From Dermatophagoides farinae (taxonomy: Eukaryota > Arthropoda > Arachnida > Sarcoptiformes > Pyroglyphidae), in assembly GCF_024713945.1 (NCBI RefSeq), contig NC_134677.1, forward strand, positions 3,351,001 through 3,415,000: 64,000 bases of DNA, written 5' to 3'. Position numbers and translations under genes: made by a program. Shown here piece after piece: positions 52,801-60,500 of the stretch. Every line of letters begins with the position of its first letter. Position 1 is the stretch's first letter. A model generated the notes under the pieces. It saw only the letters and a list, made by a program, of their open reading frames with translations, was not told where the DNA came from and searched no databases.

Positions 52801-54381
52801 GCCAAACTTCGGTAACTTTTTTTTTACAAGCATAAGAACAAATCATTGTATAAATACAAGTCAAATGTTTCGAACAACCAACCAACCAACAGACCTACCA
52901 TCGACAAATGTGGAAACGAACCAACCATGACCATGGTCATGATGATGATCATCACTATAAAATGTTGATGACAATAGGTTCTCGAATGAACAAACACAAA
53001 CGGATACAATACAGAAAACTAACAACAGGTTCAACCATACAATTGATTCCAATGGTTGAATGGTCAAAAAGCTTGAAAAGCAAAAAAAAAGGTAAAAGTC
53101 TTGCATCTTGACAAATTCACAAAATATAAAATTCAAGTCATCAGAGAGTAAGTCTGATAAAAAAAAATTTCATGTCGTAAACAACAACAAATGAATTCAA
53201 CTCAAGAAATAGATGAGATATTCGGATTCGGTTTGCATGCATCGACAGACATACATAAGGAGAAAAAGTCGACTAAATGAACGAATGAAAGAATTGAAAT
53301 TCAAAAATTGAATCTTAAAGACAAAATCTAATCATTTTCATCGTCATCATCAATGTTTGTAGCCAAAACTGTATCACTATTTTGAAGGTTTTTTTTGGAA
53401 AAAAATAACTTCCAAGCTTGTTGATAATTTTTGATTTTTTTTATCATTTGAATCATAAGGGCAACAAACCCAAAGAATCAACCAATGACTATGGCAAACC
53501 GATATATACCCACAAACATCAAACAATAGACTCTCATGGTTGGTTTGCAACATTTATTTCATTCATATTTTGATTTGATTTTTTCCTTACATGAAATTCT
53601 ACATGTTTAGCATTTCAAAGTTTTTTCCCTTCTCCCGGTCTGAGTGTATTGAAAAATTTTACTTGGAAATTTAATTCAGACACTTATACACATCATACAC
53701 ACACACACACGCAACGGGAGGCCAATGATAACTTGTCTTAGAATCATGATTTGATCTAATGTGAAAACCAGCAACAATGGCAATCACAACAACAACAATC
53801 CATATTGGGCGAGTGTATGTACCATTTGCATCATTTGAAAAAAAAATGTTTTCACTGATAATGTTGTTTTGGTTCCGACGAATACCAACCGTACAACAAT
53901 CTAACATCATCATATATGCACATGAAAAAAAAATTCAAGATCATCATCATGAGAATAAAAGTAAAACAATAGTAAAACACAATGAGCATATATAGAATGA
54001 AAATTGAAAAGACCACTTGAAAAAATATCTCTCTCTCTCTCTCTCTACTTTTATACAATAGATTTTATCATATGGAGAAAAAATATAAGTAATTATACAC
54101 GTACCTGAATCAGTATAAATAGTTCGTATGAAAAGGCAGAATAAAATCATAGAAATAAGTAGATGACCACTGTATGGCATTACTGATCTGATGGATTTAT
54201 AATGTGATCTATGATGATAACCAATCATGGTATTTTTATTCCGAGACAACGACAGCAGCATCATCATTTTAGTTGCTACTGATCGTTGTTGTTGTTGTTG
54301 TTGTTGCCTGATGATGATCATGGCGTGATGACAGTTGATGATGATGTTGTTGTTGTTGTTGTTGTTGCAGTTGTTGACCAT
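1984..54381 (-). CDS. Multi-Ig-domain single-pass membrane receptor (whole gene, 15 exons plus an alternative 3' exon)
   Basis: Spliced gene assembled by hand; every junction has GT...AG ends and compatible phase, and the sum up to the last exon is exactly 1293 codons. The standard product (first ATG at 54381, stop TGA at 2537-2535) is 1601 residues. Order: signal segment (about 68-92), V-type Ig (about 95-215), Ig2 (216-344), Ig3 (345-449), Ig4-Ig7 (450-916), Ig8 (917-1007), Ig9 (1008-1105), transmembrane helix (about 1116-1139), basic stop-transfer KRRRHK, low-complexity cytoplasmic tail. Each Ig domain shows the paired Cys and core Trp, and N-glycosylation sequons are frequent in Ig4-Ig9. 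Such proteins act at the cell surface in adhesion, axon guidance or muscle attachment; that role is inferred from architecture only. No fibronectin III domain was found between Ig9 and the membrane, which differs from classical nephrin and sidestep. The V domain and the CxxxCxxxC pattern in Ig7 recall arthropod sidestep/nephrin-like receptors. I do not name an orthologue. Confidence 0.9.
2535..3461 (-). CDS. Exon 15: long Ser/Asn/His-rich C-terminal tail (standard C-terminus)
   Basis: Acceptor AATAACCGCAG at 3462, phase 0; stop TGA at 2537-2535; residues 1294-1601. It opens with a run of tyrosine motifs (IYSIYNDPS, LMYTDLKLPPPP), then long runs of His, Asn, Ser and Gly of low complexity. The end reads HCEYAILQFDNPPSPQSSQC; EYAIL resembles a YxxL/ITIM-like or Siglec-type tyrosine motif (Tyr1585). 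A second in-frame acceptor (TATTTACAG at 3440) would not match the phase of exon 14. A consensus donor GTGAGT inside the exon (intron start 2593) could remove the last 18 codons and the stop. Confidence 0.88.
   Translation of the reverse strand, partial: NLGLNIYSIYNDPSQALMYTDLKLPPPPIATKPMTDVASIANHHNHPAHHQNHSQHQQRLPTMAKNHTLAQYQHHHPITSFHSSTLAKTNTNNMYQQLGPMIQSNRTSQHYPNHVSSSQSSSLSSSNNNNNNQQNNGSSSDSSTPPSLSTSSTNSNHYNVTNSTTTNKTHSSSGGGGGNTFNSNNSPYIHHTYDRPDSIKQSHLSFAKRMTTISNSTNHSPYIAGSLLPPTDDSRSSSSSIRSHYHRNPPTPTGSNSGGGIRSNNFIYHPHQSNVDTAGNTATSIGGGHCEYAILQFDNPPSPQSSQC
3550..3762 (-). CDS. Exon 14: low-complexity cytoplasmic segment
   Basis: Acceptor ATACTCATAG at 3763 and donor GTAAAA after 3550; phase 0 in and out; residues 1223-1293. 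It begins PNCLPHLNGMAASYYHHHN and continues Pro/Ser/Thr-rich, ending AFRRTQSARFTSNQ. Because it is phase 0-0 with both possible downstream exons in phase 0, it can feed either C-terminus without a frame change. Confidence 0.87.
3904..4040 (-). CDS. Exon 13: cytoplasmic segment with a YENM tyrosine motif
   Basis: Acceptor TTTTTTTTCACTATAG at 4041, donor GTATGA after 3904; phase 1 in, phase 0 out; residues 1177-1222. After a Lys/Thr/Ser-rich stretch comes SGDMYENMTFHRK. Tyr1214 in YENM matches both the YxN (Grb2-type) and YxxM (PI3-kinase type) SH2-binding patterns. The acceptor is preceded, on the minus strand, by a (TC)12 tract about 45 bases further upstream. Confidence 0.87.
4041..5980 (-). 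other. Intron 12
   Basis: 1.94 kb of AT-rich sequence between exons 12 and 13. It includes the 25-base (GA)n tract at 4087-4111. No exon or nested gene was seen. Confidence 0.75.
4087..4111. repeat. (GA)n microsatellite
   Basis: Twelve and a half GA units. On the transcribed strand this is a (TC)n tract about 45 bases upstream of the exon 13 acceptor, so it may serve as part of the splicing pyrimidine tract. Confidence 0.95.
5981..6045 (-). CDS. Exon 12: Ser/Pro-rich cytoplasmic segment
   Basis: 65-nt exon, phase 2 in, phase 1 out, residues 1155-1177. Acceptor CAATCATCAG at 6046, donor GTATTG after 5981 (non-ideal). It encodes PDGDRSPTPSSSTSRVSSNQ, a Ser/Pro-rich segment with SP/TP sites that could be phosphorylated. 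A longer open frame in another phase covers the same bases, but it would hit a stop at the start of exon 13. Confidence 0.75.
6046..9375 (-). other. Intron 11
   Basis: 3.3 kb between the microexon and exon 12. It holds CA/GT tracts at about 6264-6283 and 7300-7318 and no convincing coding sequence. Confidence 0.55.
9376..9394 (-). CDS. Exon 11: 19-nt microexon in the juxtamembrane tail
   Basis: This was found because exon 10 ends in phase 1 while exon 12 needs phase 2. Between them, a stretch with acceptor GTAACAG at 9395 and a consensus donor GTAAGT at 9375-9370 has exactly the needed 2+15+2 bases. It adds KDKRE and completes Asp1149 and Asn1155, extending the basic juxtamembrane region as KRRRHKN-DKDKREN. 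A pyrimidine-rich stretch lies about 35-60 nt upstream of the acceptor. Without it the frame shifts and ends a few codons into exon 13. Another small exon elsewhere in the two flanking introns cannot be excluded. Confidence 0.62.
9395..13077 (-). other. Intron 10
   Basis: 3.7 kb between the transmembrane exon and the microexon. It has an (AAT)n tract at 11715-11740 and a short imperfect palindrome of ATGA/TCAT words at about 10333-10373. No coding sequence was seen. Confidence 0.55.
11715..11740. repeat. (AAT)n microsatellite
   Basis: About nine uninterrupted trinucleotide units in intron 10. Confidence 0.9.
13078..13206 (-). CDS. Exon 10: stalk, transmembrane helix and stop-transfer
   Basis: Acceptor TTTTAATAG at 13207, donor GTAAGT after 13078; phase 1 in and out; residues 1106-1148. 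After the acidic stalk AESVLDDES comes an uninterrupted hydrophobic segment of about 24 residues (1116-1139), then MMKRRRHKN. Outside is N-terminal and the basic cluster is cytoplasmic, so this is a type I membrane protein. Confidence 0.93.
13207..14594 (-). other. Intron 9
   Basis: 1.4 kb between Ig9 and the transmembrane exon. It has a GT tract, a pyrimidine run at about 13355-13380 and a (CAA)10 tract at 13427-13457. No fibronectin III-coding exon could be found here. Confidence 0.75.
13427..13457. repeat. (CAA)n microsatellite
   Basis: Ten CAA units in intron 9, 220 bases from the transmembrane exon. Confidence 0.95.
14595..14891 (-). CDS. Exon 9: Ig domain 9 (membrane-proximal)
   Basis: Acceptor TTTTTTTTTGATCAG at 14892, donor GTATGA after 14595; phase 1 in and out; residues 1007-1105. 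Cys1029 (VVLICEI), Trp1044 (FFWSLNG), Cys1084 (GTWTCSARN). Cys1011 and Cys1097 in the first and last strands may form a second disulfide. Sequons are seen at Asn1047 and Asn1052. It is followed directly by a short acidic stalk and the membrane helix, with no fibronectin III module between. Confidence 0.95.
15048..15320 (-). CDS. Exon 8: Ig domain 8
   Basis: Acceptor TTACAG at 15321, donor GTAAGT after 15048; phase 1 in and out; residues 916-1006. Cys941 (EIRCDS), Trp953 (YRWIS) and Cys988 in the canonical DSAGTYTCIASN F-strand motif. A 15-kb intron separates it from exon 7, yet phase and reading frame join cleanly. Confidence 0.95.
20520..20563. repeat. Short perfect hairpin (13-bp stem)
   Basis: AAGTTGACTTTCA at 20520-20532 pairs with TGAAAGTCAACTT at 20551-20563, leaving an 18-nt loop, inside intron 7. 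It is too short for a typical pre-miRNA stem. It could be the remnant ends of a small element. Confidence 0.6.
27510..27533. repeat. (TTTG)n microsatellite
   Basis: Six TTTG units in intron 7. Confidence 0.9.
30602..32002 (-). CDS. Exon 7: Ig domains 4 to 7 in one 1.4-kb exon
   Basis: Acceptor TTTTTTGACAG at 32003, donor GTAAGT after 30602; phase 1 in and out; residues 449-915. Four consecutive Ig domains: Ig4 (Cys474, Trp490, Cys531), Ig5 (Cys581, Trp596, Cys632), Ig6 (Cys678, Trp694, Cys724) and Ig7 (Cys821, Trp833, Cys895). Boundaries carry the usual YPP, YPP and APP linkers. Between the Ig7 A strand and its B strand is an insertion of about 55 residues (about 762-815), rich in Ser/Asn/Tyr. 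Ig7 has extra cysteines at 825 and 829. Sequons are frequent, for example Asn486, Asn524, Asn629, Asn673, Asn721 and Asn842. The fusion of four modules in one exon suggests old intron loss. Confidence 0.96.
32102..32292 (-). CDS. Exon 6: second half of Ig domain 3
   Basis: Phase 2 in, phase 1 out, residues 385-449, donor GTAAGT after 32102. F-strand Cys428 (NPITCEAAN) completes Ig3. There are two acceptors six bases apart: CTCTCTAG (exon start 32292) and GTTCTAG (start 32286). Using the second would drop Ser386-Arg387 without shifting frame. The first has the better pyrimidine tract. Confidence 0.9.
32386..32506 (-). CDS. Exon 5: first half of Ig domain 3
   Basis: Acceptor CGATTAG at 32507, donor GTAAGT after 32386; phase 1 in, phase 2 out; residues 345-385. 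It encodes the A-C strands, with Cys369 (AVIECVAYG) and Trp382 (EIVWRNG). The second Cys is in exon 6, so an intron interrupts this domain. Confidence 0.92.
32591..32980 (-). CDS. Exon 4: Ig domain 2
   Basis: Acceptor TTCAAAAG at 32981, donor GTAAGT after 32591; phase 1 in and out; residues 215-344. B-strand Cys247 (LKLACTV), core Trp260 (IIIWRS), F-strand Cys323 (SKYECHI). The C'-D region is long and Ser/Thr-rich (about 267-297). One whole Ig domain is coded by one exon with 1-1 phase, the usual arrangement for exon-shuffled Ig modules. Confidence 0.93.
33116..33179 (-). CDS. Exon 3: F-G strands of Ig domain 1
   Basis: This is a 64-nt exon, too short to stand out as an open frame. Acceptor AACTAG at 33180, donor GTAAGT after 33116; phase 0 in, phase 1 out. 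It encodes CDVTYVAGKCPSLTY and VQLNII, which completes the V domain: Cys194 pairs with Cys121, and Cys203 probably with Cys128. The fit in phase and in fold to both neighbours makes the call firm despite the size. Confidence 0.9.
33180..38729 (-). other. Intron 2 (5.55 kb)
   Basis: Splits the V-type Ig domain just before its F-strand Cys. It holds several CA/GT and ATG tracts. No nested gene was recognised. Confidence 0.8.
38730..39031 (-). CDS. Exon 2: most of the V-type Ig domain 1
   Basis: Acceptor TTCACAG at 39032, donor GTAAGT after 38730; phase 1 in, phase 0 out; residues 93-193. It holds the B-strand Cys121, core Trp136 and the F-strand motif SDEAFYK that ends at the splice site. The matching F-strand Cys194 is the first residue of exon 3. 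An extra Cys128 probably pairs with Cys203 in the next exon. The long C'-D region (RIWVYSDD...LTGRAIF) is typical of V-type domains of arthropod sidestep-like receptors; this resemblance is from memory, not a search. Confidence 0.92.
41562..41755 (+). repeat. Inverted repeat, left arm (194 bp)
   Basis: Base-for-base identical to the reverse complement of 45455-45648. Read in this direction it starts in a CA tract and ends in ten A followed by C; similarity stops abruptly on both sides. It contains GTT runs and no recognisable gene. The poly(A)-like end suggests a retroposed short element, but a local inverted duplication is equally possible. Confidence 0.95.
42595..42619. repeat. (GATG)n microsatellite
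   Basis: Six GATG units directly after a 14-base A run, in the spacer of the inverted repeat. Confidence 0.9.
44779..44809. repeat. (TG)n microsatellite
   Basis: Fifteen TG units in intron 1. Confidence 0.95.
45455..45648 (-). repeat. Inverted repeat, right arm (194 bp)
   Basis: Reverse-complement partner of 41562-41755, with no mismatch that I could find. The spacer is 3699 bp. Both arms are in intron 1, so the unspliced minus-strand transcript could fold into a long duplex. Confidence 0.95.
49759..49804. repeat. (CA)n microsatellite, longest in the window
   Basis: Twenty-three uninterrupted CA units in intron 1. Its length predicts high length polymorphism. Confidence 0.97.
54105..54381 (-). 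CDS. Exon 1: start codon, low-complexity leader and signal peptide
   Basis: Open from ATG 54381 to a donor GTACGT after 54105, ending one base into a codon (phase 1) and fitting exon 2. The first 67 residues hold a 7-Asn run (6-12) and a 7-Gln run (26-32). A typical signal peptide follows from Met68 (ATG at 54180): a short polar start, then a hydrophobic core LLISMILFCLF, then Thr/Ser. Start choice is uncertain. Met1 is the longest option, while Met39-41, Met52 or Met68 would also give a secreted N-terminus, and Met68 gives the most classical signal peptide. The leader upstream of it may be 5' UTR. Confidence 0.75.
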
Positions 54382-54540
54382 GATAATATCACACGATCAT
54401 TTGACTTTCTGTCGAAATGTGAATCTCGGTTGATAAGAGAATTTCACAGCGATTTCTATCACTCTCACACTATGGAGAGATTCTCGCTCTCTCTCCTTCT
54501 TATCTATGTTGTATTTTGATACTTGATGTGTGTGTGTGTG
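54382..54540 (-). promoter_or_regulatory. Probable 5' UTR/promoter-proximal region
   Basis: Immediately upstream of the first ATG. On the minus strand it holds a GAGAGAGAGCGAGAATCTC stretch (about 54479-54500), reminiscent of GAGA elements found at arthropod promoters, and a CA tract at about 54528-54542. No TATA box or initiator could be assigned. Further 5' UTR exons may lie to the right. Confidence 0.3.
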
Positions 54541-57500
54541 TGTGGTTTGATTGAATATCTTTTTTTATGTTATTTTTTTCTGAAAAAAAAATAAAAATTG
54601 TTATGTGTGTAGGAGTTTGGTGGTTTGTTTTAAGATTATTATTAATATATTTAGATTCACTTAACACACTGGTTTGTGACCTGATACTGATTTTTTTTCG
54701 GGTTTTATGTATAAGGTAACAGAGTAGGATGAAGAAATGGCGAAAAAAAATAAAAAATTAAATTAAAATGATGGTAATGTTCTTTTTCTGTCTAAAAAAA
54801 ATTAACTGATGAAAATTAAAATAAATTCAAAAAAAAAACAAAAAAACAAAACACCCATACACAGAGACAGAGAACATATGCACAAAACAAATCCAGTCCA
54901 CAGGAACCGGATAATCACAACCAAATCAATGATGAAAAATAATAATAATAATAATAATCACTTCACATCACATCACATCATTTGACATCAAATCTAAAAT
55001 GAATTGTTTTGTTTTTGCATTCGGTTGAACTGAAAAAAAGGCCAGGAAAAAAATGGCCATTTGTATATATGATGGCCAAGTTTTTTTTTGCATATTTTCT
55101 CTATACTTTGTTTGTTGATGATGTTGATGATGATGATGAGAATGGTGACACCTGAAGATGATATAGAAATGAAAAAAAAAACAACAACAAAACGAGGCCG
55201 CTTTTCTTGGGAACCTTTCGAGGTTTGGTTATGATGATTACGAATGAATACGATAATTTTTTTTGATGATGATGATGTTGATGATGAGTACAATTAAAAA
55301 TTAGACGAAAATGCAAGGATGCCTAATGATGGAAACAAACAAAACAAAAAAGAAATGAAATGAATTAAATTAAAAATGAACATTTTCAGATAATAATAAT
55401 AATTGAAAACGAACTACACACAGACACACACACATAGCTAAGATAAACAAACGAATGAAACAAAAAAAAATCGAATCAAAACAAATTGAAACAATTGAAA
55501 AACTTTCAGGTCAATCAAAACAACAACAACAACAACAACAACGTAAAAAAATCGCACGAGATAACAGAGAAGAGAATTAAGCGTGTCTGTGTGAATCAAA
55601 TAAAATAAAAATAAAAATTCTTCAATTTTTGAAAAGCTACAATTTAAATGGAGAAAAATTTTGCAATGATAATTGGTTTTTTTTCTCTATCAAATCGAGT
55701 TATGTAATTGCGGTATTGGAAATTACAATCAGACCAATATACTAAAAGATCAGTTTGAGTTGAAAATTATTTTATCAGTCTATAGTTTTAACTTGATTGA
55801 TCAAGTGTAACATTATAATATTGTTGTAATCATCATCATTTTTATAATCTCATAAATATCGTCGTCAAACATACTCATATGATTATAGTTTTTTTTATAA
55901 ATCTTCAATCACTAATCGATCGATAAATCGATGATGAGAATCAAATTATTCGAATTTTTTTTAATCACACACACACATCTCTTTCTTTCTCAATCCTGGT
56001 GATAATAATAGTGGCCAATAATAAAATCGGTGACTTATCTATCAATCGATCGCGATCAGAATGAATTAAATCGATAATAAAGTAAATGTGTTATGTATGA
56101 TTATCAATATAATCGGCTGGCTGGCGGGCGTTGGTCAGTTGATCGATTGATTAAGCTAGAAAAAATAATATTGACCACAAGTTAACACTTTTTTTATAAA
56201 TGAAGGCATTCCATAATATATAATCATAGTATGTGTTTTATGCATTTTGAAATTGAAATTCAACACATACACATATGCAAAACATAAAACAATGGGAATA
56301 AGAAAAATAAATTGTGGTCAAGATGGCCATGATAAGAACCATTTATTTAGCGAACATAACTGCATTTTGTGTCAATTCATGCATTTTTTTGGGTGACATT
56401 TTTTTCCTTCATTTTTTTCCATTTCTCGTTGGTATATATATGAAAGGAGCACACACAAACACAACCTGTTGTTGTGTCATCAAGTTAAATAAATTACCTA
56501 CTTGTGTTCGTTCAAACTACGAAAAAACAAAAACTATGACAATCACATCATCTTATTATGGGTTGCCTTTTTATATAATATTATCTCATTAAATTCATCG
56601 CGTCATCGTTGTTGTCTACAAAAGCATATTGCTAGCATAATAATTGTCTTCCTGCCTGTTTGGGTATTGTTTCTTTTTATTCACTGAAAAAGAGTTCGAC
56701 CAAAGTGTCTCTCTGTCTGACAATGATATATTATGTAAATGTGAATTTTTTTTCAGATGCAGATATAAAAATGGAAAATAATTTTGAATGAAAAAACCAG
56801 ATACACACACACACACACACACATTCCAAAGAAGAAATAATCGGCCAGTGTGTGTTTGACGACGAATAACAACAAGTGGACATATGAATTCTAGTGTTAG
56901 ACAGTCTATAAATATCTTCATAGAGTAAAAAAGATTACCAGTTGTCACATAAACGATAGGTTTGGCAAAAAACAAAAACAAAATTGTATTCAAATCCGTG
57001 GACAAAATATTAAAAAAAAAAAATATCACACATATGGTCTTTTTTTTGCATTGGACATTTCAATATATAAATCCAGAAATAAAACCATAAGTGAAAGTGA
57101 TTAAACATGTTGACCGTAAAATCCGTTGACAAAAATGACAAACACATATGTGTTCATTTCCATATTGAAAAATTCATCCATGCAAAACCAGATTCGAATG
57201 AATGTGAATGATAAAGCCATCTTTAAAATAAAATAAAATAGTATATATATGACCATATGGATAATCAGTGGGTATTTCATTTGTACTATTGCTGCAACAA
57301 AAACCAAACAAGTGGTATTATCATTGCTTTGACGAATTTTTCCTATTTGCAAATTGCGTCAATGTTTTTCAAAAAAAAAATCGAAAATTAAACCAAAATC
57401 CGTTCGTGCAGCTAAAACTTAACAACGACATTGCAATCAATATCATTATCATCATCATCATCATCAATGATAATCATAATCATCTTTTTAAAAAAAGAAT

Positions 57501-60500
57501 GTGCAACAGACAAAGATGCAAACCATGGTGACAATAGTCTATGGTCGACAGATAGATGGTTTTCCATTTGTTTTAATTGCTCATTTCTTATATTACACTA
57601 ATGTTACGATGATCATCATCATCATCATCATCATCAGTGTCTTTGCTATTGTCTTTGTCGGATAAAAACGAGATTGAATGACAAAAAAAAAAAATTTCAC
57701 AATGGCACCAAAATGAATGAATCGTTTTCTTTTTTTGCTTGTATGAATACTATGTTGATGATGAGGATAATTGTTTTTTGTTTCAAAATAAAAAAAAAAT
57801 CTGAAGCAAACACCAAATATACAACAATAATCAGTTAGTTTATTCATTCAACATCTTCAACTACAACTACAACATGTCCGTTGAACATAGCTCTCTAGTC
57901 CAGACTATTAGTCAGTCAGATTTGAACAACAAAAAAAAAAAATATACAAATTATAACCATCATCATCAATGTTGAAATTTTTGGCACGGTAAAAAAAAAG
58001 ATTGTAGAAATCTTTACAAAAAAAGAATTGATTCGATTCACATGTGAAAATGAAAAATGAATCATGACCAGGAAATAACCAAATAACTACTTGTCATTTG
58101 GATTTAGGACCTGATAGGACAAGCTCGATAGATCGATATAACTAAAAAGAAAAAAAATTAATCGTCAATCATTTTTTATTCCATTTGAAAACTATTTATC
58201 ATTTAATTTCATTTATCGGTCTATTTCATCATCATAAATATCGGTCATATTGTGTAATATTACACGATGTCAATAGTAGCCAGCAACAATGTACAATACA
58301 CTTAGACATAAAGACAAGATATAGATCCGATATAAATCAATGGATCAAGATTGAAAGGTTTTTTTTCATCTTGTTTCAATATTATTGGCCTATTATTGAA
58401 ATTGATTCAAAATGGAGACATTTGTTATTGTTGTCGTTGTTATTATTTGGCCACGTTGTTGGCTAAAAGTCGATGACAATTGAAAATTGTTCATTTCTTC
58501 CTCCCCTCCTTCTATTCATACAAAACATAGAATGGACATTGATATACATTTTATGGATGTCAAACAGAAAATGAAATAAAGTGATTCAAAATCAATTTCG
58601 AATATGAAAGACGAATATTATTATCGTACAACAACGATATGATGATGATGATAATGATGATGATGACAACCAAGCAAGAAAAAAAGAAAAAGAAATGTCC
58701 AAATATACAAACAACAAATTCCAATCGGATTTAATATAGTAACCATAGATGTGTGTGTGTGGAGTTGCACAAATATAATCAACTGATATTGGTGGACACT
58801 ATTACATTACATTATACTAAATACACAAATAATACTAAAACATTTTTTTTTGCTGACAGTTGCAGAATTTTGGCCATTACAAATGGTGATGAAAACAGAA
58901 AATAATCTAAAATAAAAAATAAAAAAAAGGTTCCAAACACATTTACTTTTGGATGTTGTCATTCGATGAAAAAAAACACCAATATCAACAACATACACAC
59001 ACACATATATATATATAGAAAGATAGAATGTAACCAGAAATGACAGCTAGAATTATTGGTTGATGACAACAACAATAATAATAACAACGACCAACCGATC
59101 AAAGCAGCATCTCAACCATTATATCATTGACTTTAGGATATGATAGAAGGTGGATGAGAGGAGGTTTTTTATTATTATTATTCTCATTCATTCACAATCA
59201 TCAAAAATCAGTCAAATATGGCTTGGGTTGTCAAGCGAAGAATTTTTTTTTTTTTTAGTATAAGATACACTATCCGATAGTTAACAACATTACGATTCAA
59301 TGATTTTTTTTAGTCATGATTCAATAGTGTTTAGAACAAGAGAAAATGGCTGCTGCTGTTGTTCAAGTCTCAAAAAAAACTTTTGTTTTTTTTCTATTCA
59401 AGTCAATCGAATTTATGCAAATGATTTTCAGTTCTCTATAGGGTATTTATCATCAAGATGAGACAATGAGATATACGAAATAGGAAAAAAAAACACCAAC
59501 AAAAAAAAGTAACACCATGGTAACCAACAAATGTGGAAATTAAAAAAAAACTCACTTAAAATCGATTATCATCATCGACCATCCACAAACAAACACAACA
59601 CGATAATGGCAGATGTCAGGTATATATTCATTGGTTATGAATGAGAATTTCACCAAAACACACACACACACAAGATCTACACGCAAACACCGGCAGTGGT
59701 GGAAAAGAATTATGGAAGAAGATGATGGTGGATATAATTATAATCATTTATGGTCGATGAATAATGGGCCATAACTTTCAGCATAATGGCCATGATGGTT
59801 GAATTTCAAAACAAAACAAAACAAAGCAAAAAAACTGGATAGCTGGATTGTAAGAAAATCAATTTTCGTGTGCACTTTTTTTCCATCGTCGTTGTCATAA
59901 TCATAATGATCACTCTATTTAAAGTATTGATCGATGTCGGAAAAAAATTGCATTCACATTTTTTTCATCAAAATTGTCATTACAATTCGTCATGATCATT
60001 GAAGAATCGTACTTACACACATAACACATCAGATTATCATTTAGATCAACCAGTGTGAATATTTTTTTTTGCTTTTCCGTCATAATAATCAAATTGAATT
60101 ACCCATTTCATCGACTTGTATGGATGGATGAATTGGATAGATTTCCTCTATATGGACACATGAATTGAATGATGCATAGTTCATTCATTCATTCAATTCA
60201 ATTCAATCATTCAGTTTCAATTCACAAGCTAAACTGACACACAGACATACACACACCAATGAAATAATTTGGAAACATGATGAACACAGTACAAGTGCCA
60301 AACGGAGACTGACTGACTCTCACGTCGTGTATACGCTAAGAGGATACACAAAATAGAATTGTTTGACTTGCATGACTGCCACACACTGGATTGTTGTTGT
60401 TGTCGTCGTAGGATTCACTAATACCACTCTGCTACAACTTGAATATCTCTACTAACAATTTGTGGAATGCTGCTAGTAGCAGCACTTGAAATTCATTCTC

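Larger units (their letters stand above)
39032..54104 (-). other. Intron 1 (15.1 kb)
   Basis: Separates the signal-peptide exon from Ig1. It contains the 194-bp perfect inverted repeat (41562-41755 and 45455-45648), the longest microsatellites of the window (44779-44809 and 49759-49804) and a (GATG)n tract. A long first intron is a common place for enhancers. No coding exon was recognised. Confidence 0.75.
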
